DNA of 64,000 nt from Haloplanus sp. CK5-1 (lineage in GTDB: Archaea; Halobacteriota; Halobacteria; Halobacteriales; Haloferacaceae), in contig NZ_CP147505.1 in assembly GCF_037201915.1 (NCBI RefSeq), positions 2,356,001 to 2,420,000 on the forward strand. The letters run 5' to 3'. Both the position numbers and the translations under genes were made by a program. The notes beneath the pieces are model-generated. The model did not search any database and was not told the DNA's origin. It saw nothing but the letters and a program-made list of their open reading frames with translations. Below are positions 52,172-60,881 of the stretch, in pieces; position 1 is the first letter of the stretch; every line of letters begins with the position of its first letter.

Positions 52172-53794
52172 TCAGGACCGCACCCCCACCCGCACGCCGA
52201 CGAGGAGCGTCGCGACGGCCGCGACGAAGACGCCGAACCCGAACCCTGGCGCGTCGCTGTCGGTCGTCCCGGTCGGGGCCTGCGTCGCCGTCGCCGTCGC
52301 CGTCGCTCCGTCGGTCGCAGTGGGTGTCGTCCCGTCGTCGACGCTCGTAACCGTCGTGACCGTCGGCCCCTCGCCCTCGACGAATGGGTGTCTGTTGGCG
52401 TCGAGTTCCGCCCCGTTCGCCATCCCGTCGCCGTCCGAGTCGACCGAGGACGCCGCGACGTAGTACCGCGGGTTCTCGGGCAACGGCGGCAGGTCGTCCG
52501 TGGTGACGTAGCGATCCAGCCACGGGCCGAGGTCCTCGTCACCGCTCGTCTCGATCACCGCCGCACGGAACGCCTCGTAGTCCTCGAACGGTTCGGACCG
52601 CCCCTCGAACACGTCCCGGAGCGACCGCTCGCCGCCGGTCCGTCGCTGGATCTGTGCGTCCAGCGCGGCGAGGACGTGTGCGCCCTTGGTGTAGTGGGCG
52701 GTGGTCCCGCGCCACGTCTCCCCATCCGCGAGGACGACCGCCCGCCGATCCGGCGCGTACTCGGTCGCGCGGAGTCCGTCGAGGAAGGCATCGTAGCTCC
52801 CAACGCCGTCGTTGAGCGAGAAGACGCGGCCGTAGTACTCCGCGGTCGCCTCGGTCAGCCACGTCGCGTCGTCCCGGCCGGTCGGCCCGAGACGGGTGTG
52901 GACGTACTCGTGGGCGAACACCGATCCGGTCCCGTCGAGGGCGAGGCCACTCGTTCCGATCCAGAACGCGGTGTCGACGGTCGCCGCCTCGATGTCCGCC
53001 GTCTCCTCCTCGCGTAGCGGCAGGACGAACACCGTCACGCGACCCCGCTGGACCCCGAGGTCGAAATGCTCGTTTGCGGTGCGGAGGAAGTCGGCCGCCT
53101 GCGTGGGGTCGGCCCCCTCGCCCCGGAGGATGAACGTCGCGTTCTCGTCGGCGACGGTCACGTCACGCCGGTCGTGTTCGCCGAGAAACGCGAGGTGACT
53201 GTCCGCGTGTCCCGGTTCACCCTCGGCCACCTCGAAGGACTTCGTCCGGATCGGGCGCTCTGGGGCCTGCACCTGCACCCGGCTGTTCGGCTCGGAGACG
53301 AGCGCCCAGTCCTCGCGTTCGACTCCGCGGACGCCGTCGGCGAGCGAGTCACTCACCGCCAACCGCAGCGAAAAGGAAGGTGACTCCGTCTCGCCGTCCC
53401 AGCGGAACCAGCCCTGCTCGCTCCGTTCGAACCCGTCCGTCTCCCCGACCGAGATACCCGAAAGCGACGTGACGGGGACGCTTACCCGGAGTTCCTCCAC
53501 CGACGACGGGATGTCGTACTCGAAGGTGAGCGTCACGCTCCCCGGTTCGTCGTTGCGGGCGGCGACGGTTCGCTGGTGGAGGGTCGGCCGATCCGCCGTC
53601 TGTGGCGCGGTCGTGGCGTCCCCGTCGTCGACGGCAGTCACCCACCCCGCCTCGCCCCCGGCGTCGACGTCGGCGTCCACCTGATCGGCGTCCGTGCCGG
53701 CGGCGGTGACTCCCGGTGCGACCCCGGCGACGACGAGTAGTACCACCACGAACGCCACGAGCGTCCCGCCCCGGCGGGAGCGACTGTCTACCAT
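52172..53794 (-). CDS. secreted gluzincin-type metalloprotease with PGF-CTERM-like tail
   Basis: A 540-aa protein with a signal peptide (about 10-32: GGTLVAFVVVLLVVAGVAPG) and a zinc motif FAHEYVHTRL with the third ligand in WLTEATAEYYG, as in M1/M61-type gluzincins. A second domain precedes a Thr-rich linker (TDGATATATATQAPTGTTDS). The end is a single helix after PGFGFG followed by basic residues (GVRVGVRS), a PGF-CTERM-like sorting signal for archaeosortase A. The mature protein is likely anchored on the cell surface. Substrate unknown. Confidence 0.8.
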   Translation of the reverse strand: MVDSRSRRGGTLVAFVVVLLVVAGVAPGVTAAGTDADQVDADVDAGGEAGWVTAVDDGDATTAPQTADRPTLHQRTVAARNDEPGSVTLTFEYDIPSSVEELRVSVPVTSLSGISVGETDGFERSEQGWFRWDGETESPSFSLRLAVSDSLADGVRGVEREDWALVSEPNSRVQVQAPERPIRTKSFEVAEGEPGHADSHLAFLGEHDRRDVTVADENATFILRGEGADPTQAADFLRTANEHFDLGVQRGRVTVFVLPLREEETADIEAATVDTAFWIGTSGLALDGTGSVFAHEYVHTRLGPTGRDDATWLTEATAEYYGRVFSLNDGVGSYDAFLDGLRATEYAPDRRAVVLADGETWRGTTAHYTKGAHVLAALDAQIQRRTGGERSLRDVFEGRSEPFEDYEAFRAAVIETSGDEDLGPWLDRYVTTDDLPPLPENPRYYVAASSVDSDGDGMANGAELDANRHPFVEGEGPTVTTVTSVDDGTTPTATDGATATATATQAPTGTTDSDAPGFGFGVFVAAVATLLVGVRVGVRS

Positions 53795-53833
53795 GCCCGC
53801 CGTTGGGATGGGTCAATGAAGTATCTGTGGCCC

Positions 53834-54802
53834 CTACTCCAGTCGCTCGGCCGCGTCCCGGTCCAAGAGCGGTTGGGCGTTCGCCGTCGGGAGCGTCACC
53901 ACGTCCTCGCTCGTGAGGTCGTACTCGCGGTCGTCGACGCCGAAGATCTCGCCCACGTCGCGGGTGATCCGCAACATCGTCCGGTCGGTGTCGGGTGTCG
54001 CGACGGCGTCTCCCCCGTCAGTGGCCGGTCCGTCGAGCCCGGACGGGGACGGCTCCGGATCCGGATCAGGGCCCGGGTCCGACGGGTCGGTTCGGTCCTC
54101 CCCAGTCCCGACCGACGCGGCCGCCGGGACACCGCCGTCGTCCGCGGGCGCGACGGGGCCGTCAGCGTCGCCGTTGCCGTCCCCACCGCTCTCGCTCTCG
54201 CTCCCGTTTCCGCCGCCACCCATCGCCTCCGCGAGGAGGTCGTCGGGATCGGGGGCTGCCGGCGTCGGATCGTCGGTCGTCTCCACCTCCGTCGGGTCCG
54301 CGGGGGCTGCCGGCGTCGGATCGTCGGTCGTCTCCACCTCCGTCGGGTCCGCGGGGGCCGCCGGCGTCGAGTCCCGTGGACCCGTCGTATCGGCGTCGTC
54401 CTCGTCGGCGTCGGCATCGCCGACGAGATCGTCGAGCACCGCCCGGCGGTTGTCCTCGATCCGGGCGACCAAGTCCTCGAACAGGTCCCGTTCCTCGCCC
54501 GTGAGTCCCTCGTCCTCCGTAGCCATCCCCGCGGCGGCGAAGGTCGCCCGCTTGACGATCTTGCCGATTCGCCGTTCGTAGATGCTCTCGACGACCTCCT
54601 CGGCCGTCCCGATCTCGTCGCTGAGGCGGCTCACCTCGGGCGACGAGAAGGGGTCGTCGACCTCGCTCGCGACGCGTTCGCGCTCCGCCTTCCGCTCGGC
54701 GACGTACTCGGCCACGTCGCGGTAGAAGGAGTCCCGGAGGTGTTGGAGGCTGTCTTTCTGTCGTTCGGTCCGCTGGACCGTGCGCAGTTCCTCGACGTTC
54801 AT
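53834..54802 (-). CDS. GINS subunit (Gins51-like) with acidic repeat linker
   Basis: From ATG 54802 the product has 322 aa. The N-terminal GINS-like helical domain is about 1-125 (MNVEELRTVQRTERQKDSLQ ... RNRRAVLDDLV region). A long acidic/Pro-rich linker (about 130-255) includes two perfect copies of a 17-residue repeat. A C-terminal B-domain starts about 265 (MLRITRDVGEIFGVDDREYD). The replicative GINS complex binds MCM and GAN. Its ATG overlaps the stop of priS. An upstream frame extending to 55693 is antisense and rejected. Confidence 0.82.
   Translation of the reverse strand: MNVEELRTVQRTERQKDSLQHLRDSFYRDVAEYVAERKAERERVASEVDDPFSSPEVSRLSDEIGTAEEVVESIYERRIGKIVKRATFAAAGMATEDEGLTGEERDLFEDLVARIEDNRRAVLDDLVGDADADEDDADTTGPRDSTPAAPADPTEVETTDDPTPAAPADPTEVETTDDPTPAAPDPDDLLAEAMGGGGNGSESESGGDGNGDADGPVAPADDGGVPAAASVGTGEDRTDPSDPGPDPDPEPSPSGLDGPATDGGDAVATPDTDRTMLRITRDVGEIFGVDDREYDLTSEDVVTLPTANAQPLLDRDAAERLE
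54256..54357 (-). repeat. two perfect tandem 51-bp units in the Gins51-like gene
   Basis: The unit of 51 bp (54256-54306 and 54307-54357) encodes the 17-residue repeat PTPAAPADPTEVETTDD, in the linker between the A and B domains. Perfect identity suggests recent duplication or slippage and possible length variation between strains. Confidence 0.85.
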
Positions 54803-55959
54803 TCTTTGACTTTCCGGGCTCGGTCGCGCGCCATCAGGAACACCCCGACGCACTCCGGTACGGAGTGGTCGCCTGCATCGAGTGTAAAGCTGTCGCCGTT
54901 CAGTTCCACCTGCCCGGGATCGGTCACCTCGACCCGGACCGAGCGTCGCGTGAACCGCTCGGGGACCGCGTCGACCAGTGGGTCGAACGCGTCGAGGTCG
55001 TCGCGGTCGATCCGGCGGACGACCAGCCCGCTCCCGCCGTGGAGACTCCCCGGCAGGCGGATCAGCCGCCGAGTGTCGGTCGTCACCGGTTCGTCTATCG
55101 GCGCGCTCTCCGCCTCGACCGTCTCGTGGGCCAGTGCCTCGACCAAGGTGCGTGCGCCCGGCCCGCCGACCTCGACGTTGCCCTCCTCGACGGCCGCCTC
55201 GTTGCCGACGAACACGCCGAGCAGAGTCGTCGCGCGTCCCTCGCCGATGCCGTCGACGGCCATGAGCCGGTCTTTCGCCGTCGCTTCGTCGACCGACTCC
55301 AACTCCTCGACGAACGCGCGGAGGCGACGGTGGGTCCGTCGCCCCCATCCGCCACGGGTGCGGAGTTCGCGCCGGGTCGTCCCGCCGACCGCGCGCGTCC
55401 GAACCAGCCCCTCCACGTCGAGGTCGACCGCGCGGACGTAGTCGACGATTTCGCGTCTGGCGGCCGAATCCAACTCGGCGAGCCCCCCGTCGCGGACGTG
55501 GACGTGGTACCCCCGACCCCCGGAGAACACCACGGTCACGTCCTCGAACCCGAAGTCGCGTTCCAGCAGGTCGAGCAGGCGCTCGAGGGCGTCCTTGCAG
55601 TCGGCGAGCATCTCGGCGTAGGTGGCCGCCTCGGGGTCCGTTCCGGGGAGGTGGTCCGCGTCGAGGTCGAAGACGAGGTCGGCTCCCTGCCACCCCTTCT
55701 CGTCCATCGACCCCGCGCCCGGATCGTCGTACCGCGCCGCCGAAAAGTAGACGTGCCGCGGCGCGTCCCGCTGGAGGAAATCACCCAGATCCCCGAGGTC
55801 GTAGATCGACTGGTGGCGGACCATCGTCGTCTCCGCACCGCTCGTCCACGGGATGTGCCCCCACTCCCGAGACGCCGCGGCCGGCGGTCGGGTCGGCTCC
55901 GCGCTCCGGTAGTAGTCGCCGAACCGCCCCGCGAGGTACTCGCGTGTCCGTCGGTCCAT
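54799..55959 (-). CDS. priS: DNA primase small subunit
   Basis: A 386-aa primase. Catalytic acids are in DLVFDLDADHLPG (Asp98, Asp100), and the phosphate/metal site in VVFSGGRGYHVHV (His152). The third acid lies in the later region. A helical insert (about 195-255) precedes the C-terminal barrel. Size matches haloarchaeal PriS (380-400 aa). It makes RNA/DNA primers with PriL. It is followed by the Gins51 gene with a 4-nt overlap, a known replication operon. Confidence 0.92.
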   Translation of the reverse strand: MDRRTREYLAGRFGDYYRSAEPTRPPAAASREWGHIPWTSGAETTMVRHQSIYDLGDLGDFLQRDAPRHVYFSAARYDDPGAGSMDEKGWQGADLVFDLDADHLPGTDPEAATYAEMLADCKDALERLLDLLERDFGFEDVTVVFSGGRGYHVHVRDGGLAELDSAARREIVDYVRAVDLDVEGLVRTRAVGGTTRRELRTRGGWGRRTHRRLRAFVEELESVDEATAKDRLMAVDGIGEGRATTLLGVFVGNEAAVEEGNVEVGGPGARTLVEALAHETVEAESAPIDEPVTTDTRRLIRLPGSLHGGSGLVVRRIDRDDLDAFDPLVDAVPERFTRRSVRVEVTDPGQVELNGDSFTLDAGDHSVPECVGVFLMARDRARKVKE

Positions 55960-56066
55960 TCGTCACGCCCTCCGACGTCGACGGTATAGTAGCTTGTGAT
56001 CGGTCGGCCGTCGTGCCGACATAGGGTCGTGGAAACCCTTTTTTCCGGACGCCGTGAGACGTGGAC

Positions 56067-57092
56067 ATGGACACCGCGGCGGTCGCACAGACCGAATCGA
56101 CGCCGCCGACGGGGACCGCGGAGCTCTTGTCGTGGCTGTGGGGGATCACCGCCGTCCGGATCCTCGCCGCCGTGGTCGTCGTCGGACTGGCGGTCGCCGT
56201 CTCGAAACTGCTCGTCCGCCTGTTGGGTCGTCCCGTCGCACGCCGGTTCGAGCGCCAGAGCGTCGCCCAGACGGTACTCGGGCTGCTCCGTGTCACGACC
56301 GTCGTCATCGGGACACTGATCGGTGCGAGCTTCCTCGGCCTCCAGATCGGCGACATCGTCCTCTCGGTGACGGTCTTCTCGGCCGTCCTCGGTATCGTCC
56401 TCGCACCGATCGTCGGGAGCGTCATCAACGGCCTGTTCGTCCTCGCCGACAACCCTTACGAGATCGGCGACATGATCGAACTCGAGGACGGCCGTCAGGG
56501 GTTCGTCGACGATATCACGATCCGGTACACGAAGATCCTCACCCTCGACAACACGTTCCTGGTCGTCCCGAACGCCCAGATGCGCGAGCGAGACGTGACC
56601 AACTTCTCCGCGGAGGACGAACGGACTCGGCTCTCGATTCCCCTCCTCGTGACCTACGAGGGCGACCTCGACGAGGCTCGACGGATCATGGAGCGGGCGG
56701 CGAGAAACTGCGACGAAGTGATCGAGGGCGGACCGGACATCCGCATCGGGAGTGCCCGCTACCCGGCGCGGCCGACGTGTCTGATCAACTCCTACGCCGA
56801 CAGCGGGGTTCGACTCGTTCTGCGGTTCTGGGTGCAGACGCCGTACAAGATCTCCCGGATCGAATCGACGGTCCGCGAGCGGATCTGGGAGCGTCTCGAC
56901 GACTCCGACGTCGAGATCGCCTACCCCCACCAACACCTGAAGTTCGACGAGCACAGCGGTCGCGCCCGCGTCGCCCTCGAGAACGGCACCCAGCCACCGG
57001 TCGATCCGGAGGTCGCCCTCCACGACGAACCGTCGATCGACAGCGATGACCTCGATGGAAGTTGGTCCGAGGCCGCCGACGGCGGGGAGTGA
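56067..57092 (+). CDS. MscS-family mechanosensitive channel
   Basis: A 341-aa membrane protein. Three helices (about 25-50, 70-95 and 105-125) end in a pore-like stretch SAVLGIVLAPIVGSVINGLF. They are followed by the beta-domain (PYEIGDMIELEDGRQGFVDD and TFLVVPNAQMRERDVTNF) and an alpha/beta C-terminal domain. This is the MscS architecture, giving pressure release during osmotic downshock. The ATG 56067 is chosen; a GTG two codons earlier is possible. It is divergent from priS. Confidence 0.88.
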   Translation: MDTAAVAQTESTPPTGTAELLSWLWGITAVRILAAVVVVGLAVAVSKLLVRLLGRPVARRFERQSVAQTVLGLLRVTTVVIGTLIGASFLGLQIGDIVLSVTVFSAVLGIVLAPIVGSVINGLFVLADNPYEIGDMIELEDGRQGFVDDITIRYTKILTLDNTFLVVPNAQMRERDVTNFSAEDERTRLSIPLLVTYEGDLDEARRIMERAARNCDEVIEGGPDIRIGSARYPARPTCLINSYADSGVRLVLRFWVQTPYKISRIESTVRERIWERLDDSDVEIAYPHQHLKFDEHSGRARVALENGTQPPVDPEVALHDEPSIDSDDLDGSWSEAADGGE

Positions 57093-57093
57093 G

Positions 57094-57498
57094 CTATTTC
57101 GCGTCCACGGTGATGACGTCGCAGTCGACCTTCTCCCGCAGAAATCGGTCTACGTCCGGATCGTCGAGAAACCGGCCGAACGCCCGCCGCAACCGCCCGA
57201 CCTGCTTCGAGCCGACGACGACCGCGTCGGCGCTCTCGGCGGCCACCTCGTCGAGGATCGTCTCCTCGACGAGAAAGCCCCGCCGGACGACGTAGCGGGA
57301 GCGGTCGAGCGGCCCGAACTCCCGTTCGACGGCCCGCTTCAGCGCCGTCCGTGTCACCTCGCCCGTCTCTTGGTACAGATCGACGTGTAGCACCGTCAGG
57401 TCGGCGTCGCGCTCTTCGGCGACCCGGATCGCCTCGGCGAGTGTCGCCCGGGAGTGCTTGCTGAGCGGGTAGCGAACCGGTACGACGACCAACGTCAT
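57094..57498 (-). CDS. UspA-family universal stress protein
   Basis: A 134-aa single UspA domain: LVVVPVRYPLSKHSRATLAE, LTVLHVDLYQ and a late nucleotide-site DAVVVGSKQVGRLRRAFGRF then CDVITVDAK. The ATP-binding GSx9GS pattern is replaced by GSKQVGRLRRAFG, so nucleotide binding is uncertain. The stop overlaps almost directly with the MscS stop (convergent). Confidence 0.82.
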   Translation of the reverse strand: MTLVVVPVRYPLSKHSRATLAEAIRVAEERDADLTVLHVDLYQETGEVTRTALKRAVEREFGPLDRSRYVVRRGFLVEETILDEVAAESADAVVVGSKQVGRLRRAFGRFLDDPDVDRFLREKVDCDVITVDAK

Positions 57499-57586
57499 AC
57501 GCTATCGACGGCGGGGACCGGTTTCATCTATTCGGTTCGCGGCGGTCGGCTCGCTCTCCGCGCCTGGACGTCCCCAACGCGGGCGA

Positions 57587-57787
57587 TCAGTCCTCGAGTT
57601 CGAACGCCACCACGACCTCGGCTTGGTACTCGCGGTCCTCGACACCGGCAACCTCGACACCCAGTTCCTCGACCTCGATCCACTTCACCCGGTCGAGGGT
57701 CTCGGTCGCGCGGTCGATGGCGTCGTCCGCGGCGTCGTCGAAACTCTCCGAACTCCGGCCGATGAGCGTGATCTTCTTGAATACCAT
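57587..57787 (-). CDS. dodecin
   Basis: A 66-aa protein: [33 protein letters not shown] and [14 protein letters not shown]. The W in KWIEV and the E-Q pair are the flavin-contacting positions of archaeal dodecins, which form dodecamers that store riboflavin or FMN. Haloarchaeal dodecins are 65-70 aa, so this is full length. Start ATG 57787. Confidence 0.93.
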   Translation of the reverse strand: MVFKKITLIGRSSESFDDAADDAIDRATETLDRVKWIEVEELGVEVAGVEDREYQAEVVVAFELED

Positions 57788-57851
57788 GGGTCTTTCTCCC
57801 TCACACACTTCCCCGACGATTGACTTAAATCTCCGCCGACACCACTCCCGA

Positions 57852-58295
57852 TCACTCCGGACGCCGGGCGACGACCCGGGGTCGGCGGTAGTCCGCAGTC
57901 CACCGTCCGTCCTCGAACAGGTCGTCCCGAAGGCGGTCCTCGACGGCCCAGACCACGTCCCGCCTGTCGGCGTCGGGAACGCTCTCGAGGAGTCCATCGC
58001 CGAACATCCCGAGCCACGAGACCAGCCCGTCCGCCCCATTCTCGAGCTCGGTCGGCCGGTCGAACAGCCTCGCGTACCGCACCTCGAACCCGTGTGACTC
58101 GAGTTTCGTCGCGTACTCACCGACGCTCGCGAAGTACCACGGGTTCTCGACGTCGGTGGTCAGCGTGAGCTAGCCGCCCGGTTCGTCGCCCTCGAGGACG
58201 AGGGGATCGAGGTCGGCGCGTGCAGCGTAGACCGCCGCCGAGAGGCCGGCAACGCCTGAACCCGCGATGACGAGGTCGTGGCTGTCCTCGGTCAT
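57852..58295 (-). pseudogene. truncated trxB fused to a methyltransferase tail
   Basis: From ATG 58295 the frame reads [20 protein letters not shown] and [21 protein letters not shown], the FAD-binding N-terminus of thioredoxin reductase. A TAG then replaces the Gln of [12 protein letters not shown]. After the stop, LTLTTDVEN continues in frame but switches to [20 protein letters not shown] and [13 protein letters not shown]..., the C-terminus of a class I SAM methyltransferase. A deletion joined the two genes at about 58150. Neither enzyme is functional. It directly follows trxA. Confidence 0.8.
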
Positions 58296-58655
58296 TTATT
58301 CGGTGTGGGTCTCGATGAGCGCTCGGAGTTGGTCTTCACTCTGGAGGCCGACGAGTTCTTCGACCTGCTCGCCGTCGGCGAACAGAACCAGCGTCGGGAC
58401 GCCCCGAACACCGTAGGCTCCTGCGAGTTGCTGGTTGGCGTCGACATCAACCTTCGCGACAGCGGCGTCGGTCTCTGCGGCCAGCGTCTCGACGACGGGC
58501 TCGAGCATCTGGCAGGGGCCACACCAGTCGGCGTAGAAATCCATGAGGACGACGTCGTGTTCTGCGACGACGTCGTCGAGTTGGGACTGCCCGTCGACGT
58601 GGAGCGGTTCGTTCGTGGTTGCGGTTCCAGCGTCGGACGCTGTATCGGTTGCCAT
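58296..58655 (-). CDS. trxA: thioredoxin
   Basis: From ATG 58655 the product has 119 aa with active site MDFYADWCGPCQMLEPVVE, cis-Pro in GVRGVPTLVLFADGEQV and a slightly long acidic head (MATDTASDAGTATTNEPLHV). It reduces protein disulfides in the cytoplasm. The stop is immediately followed by the trxB remnant start, so the pair was once an operon. A TATA box and a TACTACACAA box lie upstream. Confidence 0.93.
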   Translation of the reverse strand: MATDTASDAGTATTNEPLHVDGQSQLDDVVAEHDVVLMDFYADWCGPCQMLEPVVETLAAETDAAVAKVDVDANQQLAGAYGVRGVPTLVLFADGEQVEELVGLQSEDQLRALIETHTE

Positions 58656-58707
58656 CACCAGTACGTATGGACCCGCGACCATTAAGGATTTTGGGTGATA
58701 TATACAA

Positions 58708-58717
58708 TACTACACAA
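58708..58717 (-). promoter_or_regulatory. TACTACACAA box upstream of trxA
   Basis: The 10-mer lies just upstream (on the minus strand) of a TATA-like GTATATATC (58697-58705). The same 10-mer occurs at 60715-60724 before the DUF7512/tauE genes, and a related inverted pair occurs upstream of the winged-HTH regulator. Candidate operator. Confidence 0.5.
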
Positions 58718-58818
58718 GTTTTTCTGTCGGCGAACGTATCGGTCCGCCGCTCTATACCGCGCGAGAGTTAGCTTTTCCAGGAGAGTAACGGAATCCGGCG
58801 GGTAGAGAAGAGAGGAAA

Positions 58819-59223
58819 TTAGCTTTCGGCGGCCGGGGTCGTCGTCTCGGACTGTTCGTACTTGGTCTCGAACTCCTGGATGAGTTGTCCCATCTTCGCG
58901 TACCAGTCGTTGAGCAGTCGCTGCATGTCGTCGGCGATCTTGGAGGGGTCCGTCGGCGAGTAGACGTGGTAGTAGCCGCCTTGGTCGTAGTTGATCTGGT
59001 CTTTCTCGATGAAACCGGTCTGCAGCAACCGCTGGACGGCACGGTAGGCAGTCGAGCGTTCGCGGTCGACTGCGTCGGCGATTTCGTCGACGGTCAGCGG
59101 TTCTTCGGCCTCGACGAGCGTCTGGAAGCACTCCTTGTCGAGTTCTTTGAGGCCGTGGAAGCACTCCAGTAGCCCCTCGCACTCCATATCCCGGCGGAGT
59201 TGTTCGGACATCGAATCTGGCAT
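58819..59223 (-). CDS. winged-HTH (TrmB-like) transcriptional regulator
   Basis: A 134-aa protein starting MPDSMSEQLRRDMECEGLLE. The wHTH is about 30-85 (LTVDEIADAVDRERSTAYRA, then VQRLLQTGFIEKDQI) with a wing YYHVYSPTDP, and a C-terminal helix for dimerisation. It contains Cys15, Cys21 and Cys32, which could sense thiols or sulfur species. The setting between trxA and sulfur-transport genes suggests it controls them. Its own promoter carries a matching palindromic box. Confidence 0.8.
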   Translation of the reverse strand: MPDSMSEQLRRDMECEGLLECFHGLKELDKECFQTLVEAEEPLTVDEIADAVDRERSTAYRAVQRLLQTGFIEKDQINYDQGGYYHVYSPTDPSKIADDMQRLLNDWYAKMGQLIQEFETKYEQSETTTPAAES

Positions 59224-59264
59224 CGTTATCGTGACAACGTAGGTCTCGAGTCGTTAAAAGACTT

Positions 59265-59281
59265 TTGTGCAGTTAGTACAA
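59265..59281 (-). promoter_or_regulatory. palindromic box upstream of the winged-HTH regulator gene
   Basis: TTGTGCAGTTAGTACAA on the plus strand is an imperfect palindrome (TTGTGC / GTACAA arms). It lies just upstream of a TATA-like TTTTAACG of the regulator gene, in the same relative place as the TACTACACAA boxes of trxA and the tauE operon. Confidence 0.4.
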
Positions 59282-59405
59282 TTTTGCGGAGAGCCAACAG
59301 CGTAGTGAGAAACAACGCGTGAGCCGCTACTCGTCGCTCTGGGAACCACCACAGAGTAAACGAACGACCCGGCCCGACTGGGTAGCGGGTTGGCGCAAAC
59401 CCAGC

Positions 59406-60464
59406 TTAGTCCGTAACCGTAGTCCCCTGACGGCGCGTCCGACGGAGCGAAGCGATCGTCGTATAGAGGATCGCAAAGGCGACGACGACCGCCGCGCCGA
59501 TGACGAGCACCAACCCGAGCAGTTCGAGAGTCGGATTGCCGATGTAGGACCCGATTTCGCCGATACCCACGGCAATGGCACCGATCAGGAGCATTCCGCC
59601 GAAGTAGATTTTGATACCGTCGGCGTCGACGACGGCGGTCGCAGCGGAGCCGATACGCGCACCGAGTGCGCTCCCGAACAGCAGCGGGACGACGATACCG
59701 AGGTTCACGCCGCCGCCCTGTCCGTAGAGGTAACTTCCGAGACCGCCGGAGAAGACGATTTCGAACAGATCAGTGCCGACGGCGACGGGTACCGGGACGC
59801 CAATCGCGTAGATCATCGCCGGCATCCGGATGAAGCCACCACCGACACCGAGGAAGCCGGACAGAAGACCGGTCGCGAAGGCGACGGCAGTGATGACCCA
59901 CACGGAGACACGGACGTCGCCGCGGAGCGTCACCATCGGTGGGATCCGAACGGTCTGCTGAATCGTTTTGGCGACTTCGGGGGTCTCGTACTCGCCGAGG
60001 TCCTTGGCAGCGGCCTCGTGGTCGACCCCATCACCACCGTCACTGGTCACGGCGTCACGGGTCACCATCGCACCGACACCGCCGAGCAGGACCACGTAGG
60101 CGACACTGATGATACCGCCAGCAACTCCCAGCGATTCGAGGTAGTAGACGCTGGCACGCCCCGCCTCGATACCCATCGTCGTCCCGGTGATCATGATCGC
60201 GCCGAGCTTGTAGTCGACCTGCCCGAGGTCGTGGTGTTTCAGGGTAGCGATGACGGCCGTCCCAAAGACGAACGCCATCCCGCTCCCCACTGCGACGGGT
60301 GCCGGGTACTCCAGCATCAGTAGGGCAGGGGTGACGAGGAACGAGCCACCCATGCCGAAGAACCCGAACAGGACCCCGACAACGAGACCGAACCCGACGA
60401 ACAGCGCCAGCATCTCGGGGCTGGTCCCCAAGATGCCCAGCCCCCCGAGGAGACTATCGAACAT
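59406..60464 (-). CDS. TauE/SafE-family sulfite/anion exporter
   Basis: From ATG 60464 the product has 352 aa and about eight helices in two repeats: GFGLVVGVLFGFFGMGGSFL and the matching GLLSGFLGVGGGFIRMPAMI. The GFxGxGGG motif in both halves defines the family. A charged 35-residue loop (TSDGGDGVDHEAAAKDLG) lies in the middle. It exports sulfite, thiosulfate or organosulfonates. It overlaps the small DUF7512-like gene and is near thioredoxin and YeeE genes, which fits a sulfur-handling cluster. Confidence 0.9.
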   Translation of the reverse strand: MFDSLLGGLGILGTSPEMLALFVGFGLVVGVLFGFFGMGGSFLVTPALLMLEYPAPVAVGSGMAFVFGTAVIATLKHHDLGQVDYKLGAIMITGTTMGIEAGRASVYYLESLGVAGGIISVAYVVLLGGVGAMVTRDAVTSDGGDGVDHEAAAKDLGEYETPEVAKTIQQTVRIPPMVTLRGDVRVSVWVITAVAFATGLLSGFLGVGGGFIRMPAMIYAIGVPVPVAVGTDLFEIVFSGGLGSYLYGQGGGVNLGIVVPLLFGSALGARIGSAATAVVDADGIKIYFGGMLLIGAIAVGIGEIGSYIGNPTLELLGLVLVIGAAVVVAFAILYTTIASLRRTRRQGTTVTD

Positions 60465-60618
60465 CCGTTTCACCACCGATCAGGAGCTTCATCAGATAGG
60501 GACCGAAGAGCCGTTCGAGGCCGCCGTAGCCCACGTACAGCACGACAGCTTCCAGTAGAATCGTGCCGATAAGCCAGGCCGTCTCCGGGTCCCACGTGGG
60601 AACCTCTAGTCCTGCCAT
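60454..60618 (-). CDS. DUF7512-like small membrane protein
   Basis: From ATG 60618 the product has 54 aa: MAGLEVPTWDPETAWLIGTI, one helix (LLEAVVLYVGYGG), then LERLFGPYLMKLLIGGETDV. A GTG at 60663 would add 15 residues and lies close to the TATA box, so it is an alternative start. Genes of this kind accompany TauE/SafE in haloarchaea; the stop overlaps the tauE start. It may be an accessory subunit. Confidence 0.75.
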   Translation of the reverse strand: MAGLEVPTWDPETAWLIGTILLEAVVLYVGYGGLERLFGPYLMKLLIGGETDVR

Positions 60619-60714
60619 CGGTTCGTCCTCCGACGTCCAAAGACGGTGATTCGCTGTTGCCACATTTCTGCTCAGTATCCCCTACCCGCTTCGATCTTAT
60701 AACAATTTTGGGGT

Positions 60715-60724
60715 TACTACACAA
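60715..60724 (-). promoter_or_regulatory. TACTACACAA box upstream of the DUF7512/tauE operon
   Basis: Same 10-mer as before trxA, lying upstream (minus strand) of a TATA box GTTATAAG at 60696-60703, with an overlapping CAATACTA at 60722-60729 that also occurs at 58705-58712. Confidence 0.5.
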
Positions 60725-60881
60725 TACTATATTCGGGTAACCTCGGCGGGAGTATCGATAACTTACGGAGAACATACGGATGCTGGCAGCTCGAGAAATC
60801 GCTCAGCGGCGCTGTCGGTGTCGACTATCCCGACGAAATCGAACGAAACCGTGTTGTGGACGCTCGACAAAAATCGTCGAT

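Noticed and set aside
53816-55693. Very long frames on both strands over the Gins51/priS genes
   Set aside because: They arise from high GC; composition is Arg/Pro-rich and they overlap well-recognised replication genes in sense.
55984-56005. Another MITE end, tatagtagc near 55984
   Set aside because: Only about nine bases match, with no partner arm.
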